This document shows, piece by piece, positions 63,063 through 64,000 of a stretch of DNA of 64,000 bases. Below the pieces are notes generated by a model. The model saw only the letters and a program-made list of their open reading frames with translations. It did not search any database and was not told where the DNA came from. Each line of letters starts with the position of its first letter. Position 1 is the first letter of the stretch. This DNA comes from Sphingobacterium sp. UT-1RO-CII-1. Lineage in GTDB: Bacteria; Bacteroidota; Bacteroidia; Sphingobacteriales; Sphingobacteriaceae. The DNA lies in contig NZ_JAPPVJ010000003.1 in assembly GCF_026711005.1 (NCBI RefSeq), positions 372,001-436,000 on the forward strand. The letters are read 5' to 3'. The position numbers and the translations under genes were made by a program.

Positions 63063-63608
63063 TTAAATACCTTGGCTAACAAAATGTTTTTCTAATTTAT
63101 TCAATTTACCTGCAATACTTACATCTATCTGTCTGTCACCTACACGCACAATAAACCCACCTATCAACGTCGGATCGACAATATTTTTCAAGATAACCTG
63201 TGCATTAACCTCTTGTGTTATTTTATTTTGCAGTTCAGCTAAATTTGTTTCTGATAACACAGTAGCTGATGTAACAGTAGCTTTTACAATTCCCTTTTTC
63301 TCATTGTATTCACGAATAAACTCTTCCATAATATCAAGAAGTATATTCGATCTACCTTTTGAAACCAAAATATTGAAAAAAGCTACAATTAGCTGATTCG
63401 CTTTATCTTTAAAGATAGCAGCCAAAATATTCTGTTTCTTATCAACAGCAATAATAGGGTTTTTAAGCACAGCCAATAGCTCGGAGTTAGATTTCAATAT
63501 CGAGATCACTGCCTCAACATCTGACTTAACTGCATCCAAATTATTCTGTTCTTCTGCTAGCTCAATAAGTGATTTCGCATATCTAGATGCTACTGTAAAA
63601 ATTGACAT
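63063..63608 (-). CDS. atpH: ATP synthase delta subunit
   Basis: 181 aa, links F1 to the peripheral stalk. N-terminal helical bundle starting VASRYAKSLIELAEEQN, and the conserved C-terminus with IVDPTLIGGFIVRVGDRQIDVS. Gap of 28 bp to atpF. Confidence 0.95.
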   Translation of the reverse strand: MSIFTVASRYAKSLIELAEEQNNLDAVKSDVEAVISILKSNSELLAVLKNPIIAVDKKQNILAAIFKDKANQLIVAFFNILVSKGRSNILLDIMEEFIREYNEKKGIVKATVTSATVLSETNLAELQNKITQEVNAQVILKNIVDPTLIGGFIVRVGDRQIDVSIAGKLNKLEKHFVSQGI

Positions 63609-63636
63609 ATTACTAATTTAAAACTTGAATGACCAA

Positions 63637-64000
63637 TTAATTTAACCTCACGTCTTTTAGCAAGTCGCCTACATAAGCTTCTTGTTTAGATTGGTCTTCA
63701 AACTCTTTTGTTAAAACTTTACGCGCAATATCCAAAGATAGTGAAGATACTTGATTCTTAACCTCGGCTAAAGCTTTGTTCTTCTGATCTTCAATCTCTC
63801 TTTTTGCGTTTTCTATTAGCTTACCTCCCTCAACCTGAGCCTGCTCTTTTGCTTCGGCAACAATTTTATCTTTCAGCTCTTTTGCTTCTTTCAAAATAAT
63901 ATCACGTTCCTCACGAGCTTGCTTTAATAATTGCTCATTTTCGTTTGTTAAACGAGCCATTTCCAATTTTGCTTGTTCGGCAGCCGCTAAAGCATTCTCA
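63637..64000 (-). CDS. atpF: ATP synthase b subunit, cut by the window edge
   Basis: C-terminal ~120 residues of the peripheral stalk b subunit: a long charged helix (ENEQLLKQAREERDIILKEA, then AKEQAQVEGGKLIENAKRE) and the DIARKVLTKEF segment near the end. The frame stays open to base 64000 (residues ENALAAAEQAKLE before the first visible Met), so the N-terminal TM helix lies outside the window. Confidence 0.93.
   Translation of the reverse strand, partial: ENALAAAEQAKLEMARLTNENEQLLKQAREERDIILKEAKELKDKIVAEAKEQAQVEGGKLIENAKREIEDQKNKALAEVKNQVSSLSLDIARKVLTKEFEDQSKQEAYVGDLLKDVRLN

Overview
The window looks like a chromosomal segment of a Bacteroidota bacterium, most likely order Sphingobacteriales (Sphingobacterium/Olivibacter-like). 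Support: moderate-to-low G+C, SusC/SusD pair, several TonB-dependent receptors, lipoproteins with acidic residues after the lipobox Cys, almost no Shine-Dalgarno sequences, candidate promoters with the Bacteroidota -7 box TAnnTTTG, a long-form urocanate hydratase, and an atp cluster in which gamma (atpG) is followed by a terminator and not by beta. The genus assignment is inference. No phage, IS element, CRISPR array or plasmid gene was seen.

Layout. 0-4.8 kb: group III-like truncated haemoglobin, a 420 bp non-coding gap with two helically phased tandem arrays, an M28 peptidase, an Smr-domain protein, a yellow/MRJP-family secreted protein, and a LysR regulator. 4.9-10.7 kb: complete histidine utilisation cluster hutH-hutI-hutU-hutG, divergent from the LysR gene. 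10.8-15.3 kb: DUF1080 lipoprotein, TatD hydrolase, cytoplasmic asparaginase, DEAD-box RNA helicase. 15.4-25.2 kb: heme-iron acquisition island with an AraC-type regulator, ABC importer hmuTUV, TonB-dependent heme receptor, three tandem surface lipoproteins (two clear HmuY, one divergent), heme oxygenase, and an overlapping 49-codon membrane protein. 25.3-33.2 kb: pentapeptide-repeat protein, SusC/SusD pair, and a divergent deaminase-like amidohydrolase with an ankyrin lipoprotein. 33.3-37.7 kb: exported Gfo/Idh/MocA oxidoreductase, then arginase and ornithine aminotransferase divergent from an Lrp regulator (arginine catabolism).

37.9-52.4 kb: tRNA-Met(CAT), START-like protein, LptF/G-type permease, ribBA, DCC-family protein, small OM barrel, hemJ, and an operon of histidine kinase, response regulator, TPR protein and hemE; then a YjjG-like HAD phosphatase, a second DUF1080 protein, a large TonB-dependent receptor, clpS and fabH. 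52.4-60 kb: fatty acid hydroxylase with the best promoter in the window, and a tightly coupled operon of PorV-like barrel, ComEA-like HHH domain fused to an OM barrel, ComEC and RecQ. 60.5-64 kb: atpG, atpA, atpH and part of atpF, which runs off the right edge.

Most of the window is ordinary core metabolism. The places most likely to hold something undescribed are the HHH-barrel/ComEC/RecQ operon (a possible type IV pilus-independent DNA uptake route), the tail of the heme island (divergent third lipoprotein, 49-aa protein coupled to heme oxygenase, shared TTAGAATSATTA elements), and promoters whose -7 box lies only 3-4 nt before the ATG, predicting leaderless mRNAs.
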